DNA of 64,000 bases from Chryseobacterium camelliae (GCF_002770595.1 NZ_CP022986.1:3224001-3288000); one strand, 5' to 3'; positions 18,689 through 28,518 are shown, counted from the first letter of the stretch. Notes: a model not told the origin generated them from the sequence alone. Program-made: numbers and translations.

Positions 18689-19858
18689 ATGAAGAAACAT
18701 TTATTCCCTGTTTTTCTGCTGTTCATGAGTACCAGTGCCTTTGCACAGCAGGATTTTTTTGCACTTGCCGGAAAAGAGACCCCTTCCATTACCTTTAGTG
18801 ACTTCCGTGCCTTAGATGCTGCAAGCGGTACTTCCGGAGAAAGGATTTTTACTTCAGAGACAACATCAAAAGTATTTTCCCAATCGAGGAGCAGCACTGT
18901 TGCGGAAGATAAAAATGCATACGGCAACGCCCAGGCTACTACAATGGCTGCGCTGGCTTATGATGCAGGCAGTAACAGCCTTGTGTACATGCCTATGTTT
19001 TCGTCCAATATCTATATCCTCAATCCTAAAACCAAAGAAATTACCCTGGTGGAAAATGAAGTGGCAAGGGTAACTGCCTGCGACATCAATTCCCATATCA
19101 CCAGAATGACTGCCGGTTACGATGGCCATATCTATGCAATGAACAATGCCGGAACCCAGTTTCTTAAAATCAGCAGACAGGGAAGCCGGTATGCCGTAAC
19201 AGACCTGGGAATTGTTAAAGATGATTCCGGGAATGGCAAAAATTCGTTTACCACGATCGAGACAGGGTTCGGAGGGGATATGATTGCCGATGCAGACGGG
19301 AATTTCTATGTTTTTTCCACTTCCGGAAATGTATTCAGGATAATTACCGGTGAAATGAAAGCAAAGTTCATGGGGAAAATCAGCGGATTGCCTGAAAATT
19401 ATTCCGTAAACGGAGCTGCGGTCAACTCAAAAGGAAAAGTAGTCATTGCCAGTGCAAAAGGTGCCGGATTGTATGAGGTAGACCTTGACAACCTTCAGGC
19501 GAAGCAGCTTCCGGGGGAGCAGAACCTTCATATTTATGATCTGGCCAGTAAGTATTTTGCTCATGACAGGGCTTCTTATGTTCAGTCGCCATCCTTTAAT
19601 GCTGATATTTACCCTACCAGGGTAGATGAACATTTCATTAATGTCAGCATCAGTGATAAAGCGGTAAAAGGAAATATTACGGTCAGTATTTATGATCTTT
19701 CAGGTAAAAATCTGTTTAAGCAGAACCTCTCCGTTAAAGATGGCCTGCTGAATGAAAAAGTATCCCTGAAAAACCTGGTCAGCGGATCTTATTTGGTGAA
19801 CATCACAGATTCAAGCGGGAAAGCAATCCTGAACAGGAAAATTCTGGTTACCGATTAA
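18689..19858 (+). CDS. Secreted protein with T9SS type A sorting domain
   Basis: A 389-residue protein. Residues 1-19 are a signal peptide (ends AFA before QQDFF). Residues about 90-310 show repeated short beta segments such as GHIYAMNNAG, GNFYVFSTSG and GAGLYEVDLD, which suggest a beta-propeller-like fold. The last about 75 residues (IYPTRVDEHFINV, SIYDLSGKNLFKQ, SGSYLVNITDSSGK, ending KILVTD) are a T9SS type A C-terminal domain. That domain targets proteins across the outer membrane in Bacteroidota. No catalytic motif is seen. The gene is alone between two terminators. Confidence 0.85.
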   Translation: MKKHLFPVFLLFMSTSAFAQQDFFALAGKETPSITFSDFRALDAASGTSGERIFTSETTSKVFSQSRSSTVAEDKNAYGNAQATTMAALAYDAGSNSLVYMPMFSSNIYILNPKTKEITLVENEVARVTACDINSHITRMTAGYDGHIYAMNNAGTQFLKISRQGSRYAVTDLGIVKDDSGNGKNSFTTIETGFGGDMIADADGNFYVFSTSGNVFRIITGEMKAKFMGKISGLPENYSVNGAAVNSKGKVVIASAKGAGLYEVDLDNLQAKQLPGEQNLHIYDLASKYFAHDRASYVQSPSFNADIYPTRVDEHFINVSISDKAVKGNITVSIYDLSGKNLFKQNLSVKDGLLNEKVSLKNLVSGSYLVNITDSSGKAILNRKILVTD

Positions 19859-19922
19859 AGATTTGACATGCATTGCTATTCTCTGCTATAGCAGTATTTA
19901 AACAGTCAACACAATATGTTAC

Positions 19923-19953
19923 AGCCTTTTCAGCATTCTGGAAAGGCTTTTTA
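19923..19953 (+). terminator. Terminator after the T9SS cargo gene
   Basis: An 11-bp stem (19923-19933 with 19938-19948, one G-T pair), CATT loop, then TTTTT. Confidence 0.85.
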
Positions 19954-20020
19954 ATGATTATTTGATATTCAATAAATTTTATTTTTCAGGATTATACCGT
20001 ATTTTTATAAAAAAATGTAA

Positions 20021-22672
20021 ATGAAACTATATTTTAATGTAGGTTACAATACAAAAATAGGAGAAAACCTGCAGTTGGTTATTCATGAACAGGATGCAGC
20101 ACCTCAGCACCATACCATGTATTACGGGGAAAACGGTTCCTGGAAATGCGAGGTGGACTACTTTTCAAAATCCATTACCTACCATTACCGCGTCATGCAT
20201 GAAAACGGTAGCATGCTAAGAGAAGAGTTTGTTCCCCACACGCTTGCTTTTTCTCATAATTACAAAGAGTTCGTTATTTTCGATGAATGGAACAATAAGA
20301 ATTTTCCCGAAAATTACCTCAATAATAAAATCCTTTACCATAAGCTTAACCAATTCCGTCCTGAAAAGGTTTCCGTATTAAAGAAGCATACCCATCTTTT
20401 CCGCATAGAAGCGCCGCTGTATCATCCGGATTGGGAAATTGTCCTCTTCGGCAGCACGCCGTCTTTGGGAAGCTGGAATCCTGAAAAGGCAATTCATTTG
20501 TTACAAACGGATTACGGAATTTGGGAAGCGGCTGTTGAGATTCCGGAAGACGAACCGATCCAGTTCAAATACGGTATCTACGACAGGAAAACCCAGCAAA
20601 TGGTGGATATGGAATCCGGAGGCAACCGGTATACAGTTCAGAACAGGATGAAGGATACGCTGTATATTGTTGCGAACCACTACTACAAGTTTAAGCTTTC
20701 CCAGATGTACCACGATGCAGGCGTTGCCGTTCCTGTATTTGCCTTACGAACTGAAAACGGATTCGGGGTCGGAGAGTTTTCCGATATTAAGGAATTGGGG
20801 GACTGGGCACAGGAAACCAATCTGGGCATCATCCAGATCCTGCCGATCAATGATACGACGGCCAATTATTCCTGGACTGACTCTTATCCGTATGCTGCCG
20901 TTTCCGTATATGCTTTACATCCGCAGTACATTTCATTGAAAAACCTGGATTTTCCGTTACCGGAAGAACTGATGGCTGAATACGAATCTGAAAAGGAAGC
21001 CCTGAACGATTTGCCGCTGATCGATTATGAAAAAATGATTGCCGGGAAATGGAAATTCCTGAAAGCGGTTTTCAGTACTCATAAAGATAAAATCTATAAA
21101 GACCGCAACTTCAAAAAATTCCTGAAAGATAATGAAAGCTGGCTGAACCCTTATGCTGCTTTCTGTGTGCTCAGGGATAGATACCATACCCCGAACTTCA
21201 ACGACTGGAAGACCCATAAAAAATATATTGCCGGAAAAATTGCCCAGTTTTTTACTGCGAAAAGCAAAGATTATGATGCCGTAATGCTCCATGCATGGGT
21301 GCAGTACCAATTGCACAATCAGCTTAAGGATGCCGTTGAATACATTCATAACCTCGGGATTTCCATAAAAGGCGACCTGCCGATCGGGATTTACCGGTAT
21401 TCTGTGGAAGCATGGACCGAACCTGAGCTGTTCGGAATGGATTTCCAGGCCGGTGCACCGCCGGATCAGTTTACGGAACTGGGCCAGAACTGGGAGTTTC
21501 CTACCTACAACTGGGAAGCTATGAAAGCCGATGATTATACCTGGTGGAAAAACAGGTTCAAAGCACTGGAACAGTATTTTGATGCCATGAGGATCGATCA
21601 TATCCTCGGTTTTTTCAGGATCTGGAGGATGCCGGTCTCTGCTACCCAGGGAATTTTAGGGTATTTTTATCCTGCTGTTCCCGTAACGGAAGAAGAATTC
21701 AGGTCAAGGCATATTCCGTTTTCTGATGACCGTTACTGTAAGCCATTCATTAATGATCAGATCCTCTGGAATTATTTTGGGGAAAACAGCGGCAAAGTAT
21801 TGGATTTTGTGGACCGCAATGATGATGGTACTTACACTCTGAAAGAAGAATTCGATACCCAGCGGAAATTAACGGACTTCTTCAGGAGTAATCCGAACAC
21901 TGCCATTGAAGAACCTATGATTTCGCTGTGTGCCAACGTCCTGTTTTTAACAGAAGACCGCGAAGGAGAAACGGTGTACCATCCAAGGTTTAATGTATAC
22001 CTTACCGATTCATACCATTATTTATCCGACTGGGAGAAAAAAGCCATATATGACTTATATCAGGATTATTTCTTCAAAAGGCAGGATGGGCTTTGGGCTG
22101 AGAAAGCCATGGAAAAACTTCCGGTCATCCTTAACAGCACTAAAATGCTGATCTGTGGTGAAGATTTAGGCCTGGTTCCGGAATGTGTACCTGCCGTAAT
22201 GGATGAACTGGCGATCGTAGCCCTGAAAGTTCAGCGCATGCCTTCGGACAATATACCATTCTATAATCCTAAAAATGCAGGATACCTGAATGTAGTGACT
22301 GCCTCTTCCCATGACAGCTCAACTTTAAGGCAGTGGTGGAAAGAAAACCCGGATCTTACACAGCAGTATTTCAATCAGCAGCTGATGCAGTCCGGAAAAG
22401 CTCCTGATGAACTGAGTCCGGAACTGGGCGAAATGATTATGAAGCAGCACCTGTATACGGATGCCATGTTGGCGGTATTCCCGATTCAGGAATTTTTGGC
22501 TACGGATCCGGAGCTGGTCAATCCGGATATGGACCAGGAAAGGATCAATAATCCTGCTGTATTTCCGCATTACTGGAGGTACAGGATGCACCTTAATATT
22601 GAGGAGCTGAAAAATAAACCCGCATTCAATCAAAAAATAGCCTCTTGGGTCAAAGACAGCGGAAGAATGTAA
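20021..22672 (+). CDS. malQ: 4-alpha-glucanotransferase, DPE2-like with two CBM20 domains
   Basis: An 883-residue GH77 amylomaltase. Residues about 1-110 and 120-220 are two starch-binding CBM20-like domains; the second shows VLFGSTPSLGSWNPEKA. The GH77 barrel follows, with nucleophile Asp526 (MRIDHILGFFRIW), acid/base Glu714 (CGEDLGLVP) and Asp765 (SSHDSSTLRQWW). The long insertion and the double CBM20 match the DPE2 subfamily, known in plants for maltose and heteroglycan metabolism. The protein has no signal peptide, so it should move glucose units between maltodextrins in the cytoplasm. No glycogen genes lie next to it. Confidence 0.92.
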   Translation: MKLYFNVGYNTKIGENLQLVIHEQDAAPQHHTMYYGENGSWKCEVDYFSKSITYHYRVMHENGSMLREEFVPHTLAFSHNYKEFVIFDEWNNKNFPENYLNNKILYHKLNQFRPEKVSVLKKHTHLFRIEAPLYHPDWEIVLFGSTPSLGSWNPEKAIHLLQTDYGIWEAAVEIPEDEPIQFKYGIYDRKTQQMVDMESGGNRYTVQNRMKDTLYIVANHYYKFKLSQMYHDAGVAVPVFALRTENGFGVGEFSDIKELGDWAQETNLGIIQILPINDTTANYSWTDSYPYAAVSVYALHPQYISLKNLDFPLPEELMAEYESEKEALNDLPLIDYEKMIAGKWKFLKAVFSTHKDKIYKDRNFKKFLKDNESWLNPYAAFCVLRDRYHTPNFNDWKTHKKYIAGKIAQFFTAKSKDYDAVMLHAWVQYQLHNQLKDAVEYIHNLGISIKGDLPIGIYRYSVEAWTEPELFGMDFQAGAPPDQFTELGQNWEFPTYNWEAMKADDYTWWKNRFKALEQYFDAMRIDHILGFFRIWRMPVSATQGILGYFYPAVPVTEEEFRSRHIPFSDDRYCKPFINDQILWNYFGENSGKVLDFVDRNDDGTYTLKEEFDTQRKLTDFFRSNPNTAIEEPMISLCANVLFLTEDREGETVYHPRFNVYLTDSYHYLSDWEKKAIYDLYQDYFFKRQDGLWAEKAMEKLPVILNSTKMLICGEDLGLVPECVPAVMDELAIVALKVQRMPSDNIPFYNPKNAGYLNVVTASSHDSSTLRQWWKENPDLTQQYFNQQLMQSGKAPDELSPELGEMIMKQHLYTDAMLAVFPIQEFLATDPELVNPDMDQERINNPAVFPHYWRYRMHLNIEELKNKPAFNQKIASWVKDSGRM

Positions 22673-22710
22673 AATTAACATTTGATTATCAATCCGTTAA
22701 TAAATAATTC

Positions 22711-22746
22711 AAAGAAGTTTTATCGTAAGATTTAACTTCTTTTTTG
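22711..22746 (+). terminator. Weak terminator after malQ
   Basis: AAAGAAGTT (22711-22719) pairs with AACTTCTTT (22734-22742) around a 14-nt loop and runs into a T tract. Confidence 0.55.
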
Positions 22747-22809
22747 TATTCATATCCAAAAGATAGAATGAGAAATTCTGATTATTTATAACCAATACCA
22801 GCTATAAGA

Positions 22810-23829
22810 ATGAAAAAAATACTTTTGGGATTTGCTTTGGGATGGGCCGCTTTGACGGCTGCCCAGCAATATCCGGATAACGGGTGGGGAAACGACGGTT
22901 ACTACCAGAATGACGGCGGATATTACAGTGATGATGATGACAGAAATTATTTCCCTGATGACTATTATTATAACTATCCGAATGATTATTATCCGAACGA
23001 TTATTATCAGGGATATTATAATGACTACCGGAACAGTGTGGTGAACATCAACTGGAATGTATTCTTCCGCCAGAACAGGCTCTCGCCATGGCAGGTAGAC
23101 CAGATCATACAGCTGAATAACCTGTACGGAAGTTTTGCAGCCTGGAATAACTTTTACAGGTACAATCCGGACAGATGGTATTATGACCGCTTCTACGCGC
23201 TGGAAAGGATTATGGGACCAAGGGTTTTTGTGGTATTCCAGAATAATTATTACCGCGGATACAGTCCGGTAGCTTATTTCCAGAATTACAGAAGGACCTA
23301 TTATGTTCCGAGATACAGGCCTATGCCGCGGTACAGGAATGTGAACATCAATATTTTCAGGGTAGACCGTAATAGGTTCCGTCAGGATAATCCTACCATC
23401 AATATTGTCAGGACCAGGAATAACGGATTCAGAGGAGACTCAGATTCAGGAATAAGAACCCATTCCGGCGGTTTCAGGAATTCTGATAATAATGGGGTAC
23501 GAAACAACAGCGGCTTCCGTGGAAATAATGAGCCAAGAAGGGAAGAAGCACCGAGAAGAGATGACGGATTCAGGAATAATGGTGGTTTCAGAGGAAATAG
23601 CGAACCGAGAAGGGAAGAAGCCCCGAAAAGAGATGACGGATTCAGGAATAACGGCGGCTTCAGAGGAAACAGTGAGCCGAGAAGAGAGGAAGCTCCGAGA
23701 AGAAATGAAGGATTCCGGAATAACGGAGGATTCCGGCAGCCGGGAAATGACAACACTCCCAGACCTCAGAACAGAGGAAACGAAAGCAGGGGAGGATCAG
23801 GCTTCAGAAATGGGCTGGTGAAAAATTAA
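22810..23829 (+). CDS. Secreted low-complexity protein with 24-residue repeats
   Basis: A 339-residue protein with a signal peptide (residues 1-18, ending TAAQ). Residues about 20-75 are extremely rich in Tyr, Asp and Asn (DYYPNDYYQGYYNDY). A folded middle region (NINWNVFFRQNRLSPWQVDQ to about 175) follows. The C-terminal third is Arg/Asn/Gly-rich and holds three tandem copies of a 24-residue unit with core EPRREEAP and GFRNNGGFRG. The N-terminal part is acidic and the C-terminal part basic, so self-association is possible (inference). Function unknown. It lies between two terminators and so is monocistronic. Confidence 0.75.
   Translation: MKKILLGFALGWAALTAAQQYPDNGWGNDGYYQNDGGYYSDDDDRNYFPDDYYYNYPNDYYPNDYYQGYYNDYRNSVVNINWNVFFRQNRLSPWQVDQIIQLNNLYGSFAAWNNFYRYNPDRWYYDRFYALERIMGPRVFVVFQNNYYRGYSPVAYFQNYRRTYYVPRYRPMPRYRNVNINIFRVDRNRFRQDNPTINIVRTRNNGFRGDSDSGIRTHSGGFRNSDNNGVRNNSGFRGNNEPRREEAPRRDDGFRNNGGFRGNSEPRREEAPKRDDGFRNNGGFRGNSEPRREEAPRRNEGFRNNGGFRQPGNDNTPRPQNRGNESRGGSGFRNGLVKN
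23512..23727 (+). repeat. Three tandem 72-bp coding repeats
   Basis: Units at 23512-23583, 23584-23655 and 23656-23727 each encode GFRGNxEPRREEAPxR plus (D/N)(D/E)GFRNNG. They keep the reading frame and differ by a few bases, which suggests duplication by slippage or recombination. Copy number may vary between strains. Confidence 0.9.
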
Positions 23830-23860
23830 ATAATTTCATATATTATATTTAAGTGGTGTG

Positions 23861-23896
23861 AAGGACAGATTCTATATGAGCTGTCCTTTTTTTTTT
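23861..23896 (+). terminator. Terminator after the repeat protein gene
   Basis: AAGGACAG (23861-23868) pairs with CTGTCCTT (23881-23888), followed by a run of ten T. Confidence 0.88.
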
Positions 23897-24007
23897 GTTA
23901 TTGGTTTTTAAATAAAAAATTTTAACATTTTTTATGGATTCTGGTGTTTAACTTCTCTTTTTATTTACAATCAAAAAGATGTATAACAATTAATTGATAA
24001 TTTAGAA

Positions 24008-24454
24008 ATGAAAAAAATAGTTTTAGCAATAGCATTCATCGGTTGGGGAAGTGTTGCCATGGCACAACAGGTAACCCCTCAGGACAGAACTGGCAAGAGA
24101 GCCGAGATGAGAGAGAAGATGCAGCAGAGAGAGCAGGACCACCTGGCTCAGATGCAGAAAGACCTTAAGCTTAATGAAGGCCAGGTAGCCCAGATCAAAG
24201 CTCTTCATGATAAACAGAAGGCCGGCATGAAAGCAGACTTCGAAAAAAACAAAGAAATGCGCCAGGCCAGGATGGAAGATATGAAGGCAAGAAGGGCGCA
24301 GATGGACGCAGATATGAAAAGAATTTTAACGCCTCAGCAATATGACCAGTGGCAGGCGGAAAGAAAAGAAAAGATGGAGCAGAGAAGAATGGCTATGAAA
24401 GACAGAAGAATGATGAGGAAACCTGTTGCCTCTCCGGCTCCGGATATGAAGTGA
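24008..24454 (+). CDS. Small periplasmic helical protein (Spy/LTxxQ-like)
   Basis: A 148-residue protein with a signal peptide (1-19, ending AMA before QQV). The mature part is almost all charged helix, rich in Met, Lys, Arg and Glu. It has two LTxxQ-like spots: LKLNEGQVAQIKAL (about 52-65) and ILTPQQYDQW (about 106-115). This layout resembles the Spy/CpxP family of periplasmic chaperones and stress sensors. The match is by pattern only. The gene is monocistronic with terminators on both sides. Confidence 0.7.
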   Translation: MKKIVLAIAFIGWGSVAMAQQVTPQDRTGKRAEMREKMQQREQDHLAQMQKDLKLNEGQVAQIKALHDKQKAGMKADFEKNKEMRQARMEDMKARRAQMDADMKRILTPQQYDQWQAERKEKMEQRRMAMKDRRMMRKPVASPAPDMK

Positions 24455-24490
24455 TTGTTCTATAATTTTTGATTTTTAGTGTGTGTTAAG

Positions 24491-24516
24491 AGGACGGATC
24501 TATTCCGTCCTTTTTG
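24491..24516 (+). terminator. Terminator after the Spy-like gene
   Basis: AGGACGGA (24491-24498) pairs with TCCGTCCT (24504-24511), then TTTTT. Confidence 0.9.
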
Positions 24517-24536
24517 TATTATTTCAGCCTAAACTT

Positions 24537-24565
24537 TTGAATCCGGACATTAATCCTTAATTTTG
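24537..24565 (+). promoter_or_regulatory. Promoter of ferritin
   Basis: TTG (24537-24539), 18 nt, TAATTTTG (24558-24565). Both elements match the Bacteroidota consensus; the start codon lies 20 nt further on. No iron-regulator box is evident. Confidence 0.75.
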
Positions 24566-24585
24566 AGGCATAAATTTTTATACTT

Positions 24586-25095
24586 ATGGTTAGTGAAAAA
24601 ATCGCGAATTTAATTAATGAGCAAATTGCTCACGAACAGTACGCTGCCCAGTATTACCTTTCTATGTCTGCCTGGTTCTCTGCCAGGGACCTTGACGGGA
24701 TCGCAAACTATTTCAGGGTACAGAGCAAAGAAGAGCTTATGCATGCTGATAAAATGTTTGATTACCTTAATGATGTAAGCGGTGAAATCATAATCGGTGA
24801 GATTCCAAAACCGCCGCATGAATTTGAAAATGCCACTGATATTTTCGAAAAGGCATTGGAGCATGAGAAGAGAGTAACCAAAAGCATATTCAATATCGTT
24901 AAGAATGCAAATGACGAAGGGGACTTTGCCACTACTTCATTTCTGCAGTGGTTCATCAATGAGCAGGTAGAGGAAGAAGCAAGCGCTTCACAGCTGGTAA
25001 CGAAGATCAGAATGGTATGCGATAACCCTTCGGCTTTATACCTTTTTGATCAGGAACTTGCCCAACGGGTATTTTCTCCTGATGCAGGAGCATAA
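24586..25095 (+). CDS. ftnA: Ferritin (iron storage)
   Basis: A 169-residue non-haem ferritin that oxidises ferrous iron and stores it in a 24-subunit shell in the cytoplasm. The ferroxidase-centre residues are all present at the usual positions: Glu17, Tyr24, Glu50, His53, Glu94, Gln127 and Glu130. No heme-binding methionine typical of bacterioferritin is seen. It is transcribed alone from its own promoter to a terminator. Confidence 0.96.
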   Translation: MVSEKIANLINEQIAHEQYAAQYYLSMSAWFSARDLDGIANYFRVQSKEELMHADKMFDYLNDVSGEIIIGEIPKPPHEFENATDIFEKALEHEKRVTKSIFNIVKNANDEGDFATTSFLQWFINEQVEEEASASQLVTKIRMVCDNPSALYLFDQELAQRVFSPDAGA

Positions 25096-25120
25096 GACAG
25101 ATTATTCTGCTGTTAAACAT

Positions 25121-25157
25121 AAAAAAGACGAATGTTCACAAACGATTCGTCTTTTTT
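25121..25157. terminator. Bidirectional terminator between ftnA and the helicase gene
   Basis: A 13-bp perfect stem (25121-25133 with 25145-25157) with A and T tracts on the two sides, so it can stop transcription from both directions. Confidence 0.88.
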
Positions 25158-25219
25158 TATGTTGTCTATAAAGTATCCTATCTTAAGATTATGATATGAC
25201 CGCGAAACCTATCTGTGTA

Positions 25220-28200
25220 TTATAGGTATACAAGTCTCGTATCAATCACTTTTCTTCCTAATCGTTCCAGCACCCGTTTATAATTTTCAATCTGGTGTTT
25301 GTCTTTCTCTGAAGGTTCACCGGTTTTGAAATCAACGATGATGTATCCGTCGGGCCCTTTCAGGATCCTGTCCGGGCGGTATATCCTGCTTTCGCCTCTT
25401 TCAGAAACCATAATTTCCTTTTCATTGATTACTTCCCACCGGTCATCAAAAAACTCTGTATGGGTACGGATGATGTCATGAAGCCTTTCCCGGATGGTAT
25501 CCCGTTCATTTAATGTGATCTGTCCATCCAGGAGATAACGTTCCAATACCTGCTCGATATCATTTTCGGTATTGATCTTAGCCAGAAGCTCATGGGCGAA
25601 AAGTCCGATCTTTACTTTTTCATTCCTCGCCTGATAGGTTTTGGAAGGTGTGGCAATCCTGATGGATGTAGTTTTTTCGCTGATATTTTTTAAATTGGGG
25701 ATATCCCTCGTTCTGAATTCTGAAGTTTTATCGGTAGAATACTTTTTCAGCATCTCAGGATTAACCTCATAAAGGTCAAATTCATCGGCGTTATCCTTAT
25801 TTTTAGTTTGAAGGAACTCGAGCAACTCAAGATGGTTGGAGGTTTTGTTGGCCTTCTGGATGTAGAAAAATAATTGTTCTACAGGCCGTGTGGTAGCCAC
25901 ATACTGAAGGCAGAGCCGGTCTATGAAATTTTTATAAGAATTCTGGCGGTTAAAATGCTGGATCTCCTCGTCGTACACTTCAAGCGTTTTACTGAACTGG
26001 TTGATATTTACGGATTTTAATGATTCGTGGGTTCCCGTTTCAAACCAGTTGCTGAATTCGGCATCGCGATTTTTATTCATCATCGGGATAAAAACGACCG
26101 GGAATTCCAGCCCTTTGGCTTTGTGGATGGTCATGATCTGGATCGCATCGATATTCTCTGATGCCTGAATCGTGTATTGTGAAGCTTCCTCATCCCAGTA
26201 TTTCAGGAATTCTTTGATGCTGGCGCCTGCATTCTGGGTGAAATTGAACAGCATTTCCAGGAAATTCAGCAGGAAATCTTTTTCCCTGTCCTCAAAAGAG
26301 AATTCATTGATGTAAAATTCTATATAATTATAGAGGTTGAACCTGGGAAGGAGATCCTGTTTCAGTTTGATACCGTAATGAGCTTCGAGAAAGGCCAGCA
26401 CTTCCTCATGGGATTCTATGCCGAGGATTTCTTTCATCTCCAGGGTAAAGTCGGGCATCCGGATCCGTCCCAGGCTGTTGAGGTGGTACATCATCATGAT
26501 CAGGTTAGGCCGGTTTTTAGGATTGGATTCCCATTTCAGGAACTCAATAACGGCTTTTAACGTATTGGATAGCTCCAGTGTCAGTCCTTTTTCAGAAATT
26601 GTTTTGACGTTGGTTTCCTGTCCCCGGTACCGTACCTTCAGTCCGCCCAGCTTCTGTGAGTAGCTGAAGATATCGAAATTGCCCCGGCAGAGTACTGTGA
26701 TGTCTGAAAACCGGAAGCCGTTATCCAGGCATTCCTGAATGTCCTTTCTCATCCTTTCCGAAGTGTCATTGTAAAAATCCTCATTGGTAAGGTTCTCGAT
26801 AAGATTGACTTTTACCCTTCCGTCAAAGGTCGATTTTGGATTCTGTTCAGCATCCGTACCGAAAATATTGCGGTGCTCTTCTTCTAAAATCTCAGAATGG
26901 AAACGGTACAGTTCATTATTGAACTTTACAATATTCTTTGCGCTCCGCCAGTTGTCTTTCAGCACCATCAGGTCTGCTTCCCGTGGTGAGTTTTCTTTTT
27001 TATTGATGATGTCCAGCATCAGTTTGCTTTCCCCGCCCCGGAAACGGTAAATACTTTGTTTCGGGTCTCCAACCAGTGTAAAAGAGGTATTCTCTGTCGA
27101 TATGCTGTGATCCCGTAACGGAATGAAATTCTGCCATTGCAGTTCCGAGGTATCCTGGAACTCATCAAAGAAATAATGCTGGAACTGTGATCCTACCTTT
27201 TCATAAATAAAGGCTGACGGCTCATTGCGAAGGTTCTCATTGATCAGGATATTGAATTTTGAAAGCAGTACCAGGTCATTTTCCTCTTCTATCTTTTTCA
27301 ATTCATCCTGAATATCTTTGTTAACCTTCAGAGGCAGCAGGGCAGAAAGAATTTTCTCTTTTTTCTGGGTCTCAATATACAGCAGGATCAGCTTCATGCG
27401 GTTTTCCAGCAACTGATCCAGGATGTCCAGGATATCGGCCTCCTTATTTTTCGATTTTGAAGAAGCACCTTTTCTGTAATTGTTTACAACAGAGTCTTCC
27501 TGTGTAGTGGGAAAAGGGAATCCGGGCCTTTTCTGCTGGTAAAAATCCAGCACCTTGACGAAAAAACCTCCAAGCCCGTTCTTTCCCTGGGCAAAATCTT
27601 CTACATCAATATCCCTGGACCGGAAAAGCTCTATCGACTGGGCAGCGAGATCTGTGGCTTGCTTCCTGTTCAGCACAATTTCTTTACGGATCCTGTTCTT
27701 GATATCTTCATAGCTGCTGTCATCAAAACTTTGATTACTTTTCAGGTATTCATAGTGAATATCCTTAACAAATTCCTTGGCAGAATCATAGAGGCTTTTG
27801 TTAAGGTTTATCCGTTCATTGTTTTCCAGGCTGTAATCTACATAATCCATGAAAGAGCTGGATATTGCTTCATTCTCACCGATCTGGTCCAGCATTTTAT
27901 CTACGGCTTCAATCAGGAATGGCTCAGCCTCGATTTCAAGGTTGAAATTTTTAGCTAATCCCAGTTCATAAGAAAAACTTCTTACCAGCCTGGAATTAAA
28001 ACGGTCAATGGTTCCGATATTCAGAGTGGAGTAGTTGTGCAGGACATAGTCCAGCAGTTTTTTAGAGCGTACGTGAAGTTCATCAATGGTGATTTTTAAG
28101 CCTTCCTCTTCAAAAGCTTTCTGAATATTCTTCAGGTCGGCATTGTCTGCAAATTTTTCAGAGGAGAAGTTCCCGAGCCATGTCAGGATCCTTTCCTTCA

Positions 28201-28360
28201 TTTCATTGGCTGCCTTATTGGTAAACGTAAGGGCCAGAATGTTCCTGATTGACTGATGCTGATAGGGATACCGGAGGCAGATCATCAGAAGGCGCTGAAC
28301 CAGTGCATAGGTCTTTCCAGACCCTGCGGAAGCATTAATAACCGTATATGAATTCTGCAT
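25220..28360 (-). CDS. UvrD/RecB-type helicase-nuclease (AddA-like)
   Basis: A 1046-residue superfamily 1 helicase. Motif I is ASAGSGKT (residues 10-17), motif Ia LALTFTNKAANEMKER, motif II FFDEFQDTSELQW, motif III GDPKQSIYRFRGG, motif V TIHKAKGLEFPVVF. Near the C-terminus IIVDFKTGEP is the core of a PD-(D/E)xK RecB-family nuclease. This order matches AddA and RecB, which resect double-strand breaks before RecA loading. AddB, normally a neighbour, is not in this window. The gene lies alone between a convergent terminator and a divergent pair. Orphan AddA-like or partner elsewhere cannot be decided here. Confidence 0.88.
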   Translation of the reverse strand: MQNSYTVINASAGSGKTYALVQRLLMICLRYPYQHQSIRNILALTFTNKAANEMKERILTWLGNFSSEKFADNADLKNIQKAFEEEGLKITIDELHVRSKKLLDYVLHNYSTLNIGTIDRFNSRLVRSFSYELGLAKNFNLEIEAEPFLIEAVDKMLDQIGENEAISSSFMDYVDYSLENNERINLNKSLYDSAKEFVKDIHYEYLKSNQSFDDSSYEDIKNRIRKEIVLNRKQATDLAAQSIELFRSRDIDVEDFAQGKNGLGGFFVKVLDFYQQKRPGFPFPTTQEDSVVNNYRKGASSKSKNKEADILDILDQLLENRMKLILLYIETQKKEKILSALLPLKVNKDIQDELKKIEEENDLVLLSKFNILINENLRNEPSAFIYEKVGSQFQHYFFDEFQDTSELQWQNFIPLRDHSISTENTSFTLVGDPKQSIYRFRGGESKLMLDIINKKENSPREADLMVLKDNWRSAKNIVKFNNELYRFHSEILEEEHRNIFGTDAEQNPKSTFDGRVKVNLIENLTNEDFYNDTSERMRKDIQECLDNGFRFSDITVLCRGNFDIFSYSQKLGGLKVRYRGQETNVKTISEKGLTLELSNTLKAVIEFLKWESNPKNRPNLIMMMYHLNSLGRIRMPDFTLEMKEILGIESHEEVLAFLEAHYGIKLKQDLLPRFNLYNYIEFYINEFSFEDREKDFLLNFLEMLFNFTQNAGASIKEFLKYWDEEASQYTIQASENIDAIQIMTIHKAKGLEFPVVFIPMMNKNRDAEFSNWFETGTHESLKSVNINQFSKTLEVYDEEIQHFNRQNSYKNFIDRLCLQYVATTRPVEQLFFYIQKANKTSNHLELLEFLQTKNKDNADEFDLYEVNPEMLKKYSTDKTSEFRTRDIPNLKNISEKTTSIRIATPSKTYQARNEKVKIGLFAHELLAKINTENDIEQVLERYLLDGQITLNERDTIRERLHDIIRTHTEFFDDRWEVINEKEIMVSERGESRIYRPDRILKGPDGYIIVDFKTGEPSEKDKHQIENYKRVLERLGRKVIDTRLVYL

Positions 28361-28518
28361 GTGATGTATTAAAATTGAACAGGCAATTTAGCTATAATTT
28401 AAGGAAAATATTAACAATAAGCAAGTCCTATTTAACACTTTCGGGCATCAGAAATAATAATAATATCCTAAAACGCGTTAACGCTGGTTAAACTTATTTT
28501 TTAGTCTGAAAATAATTT

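Noticed and set aside
20957-21601. 214-residue minus-strand frame inside malQ
   Set aside because: Shadow of the amylomaltase coding sequence.
23512-23727. 72-bp repeats considered as a CRISPR
   Set aside because: Units are contiguous, coding and in frame; no spacers.
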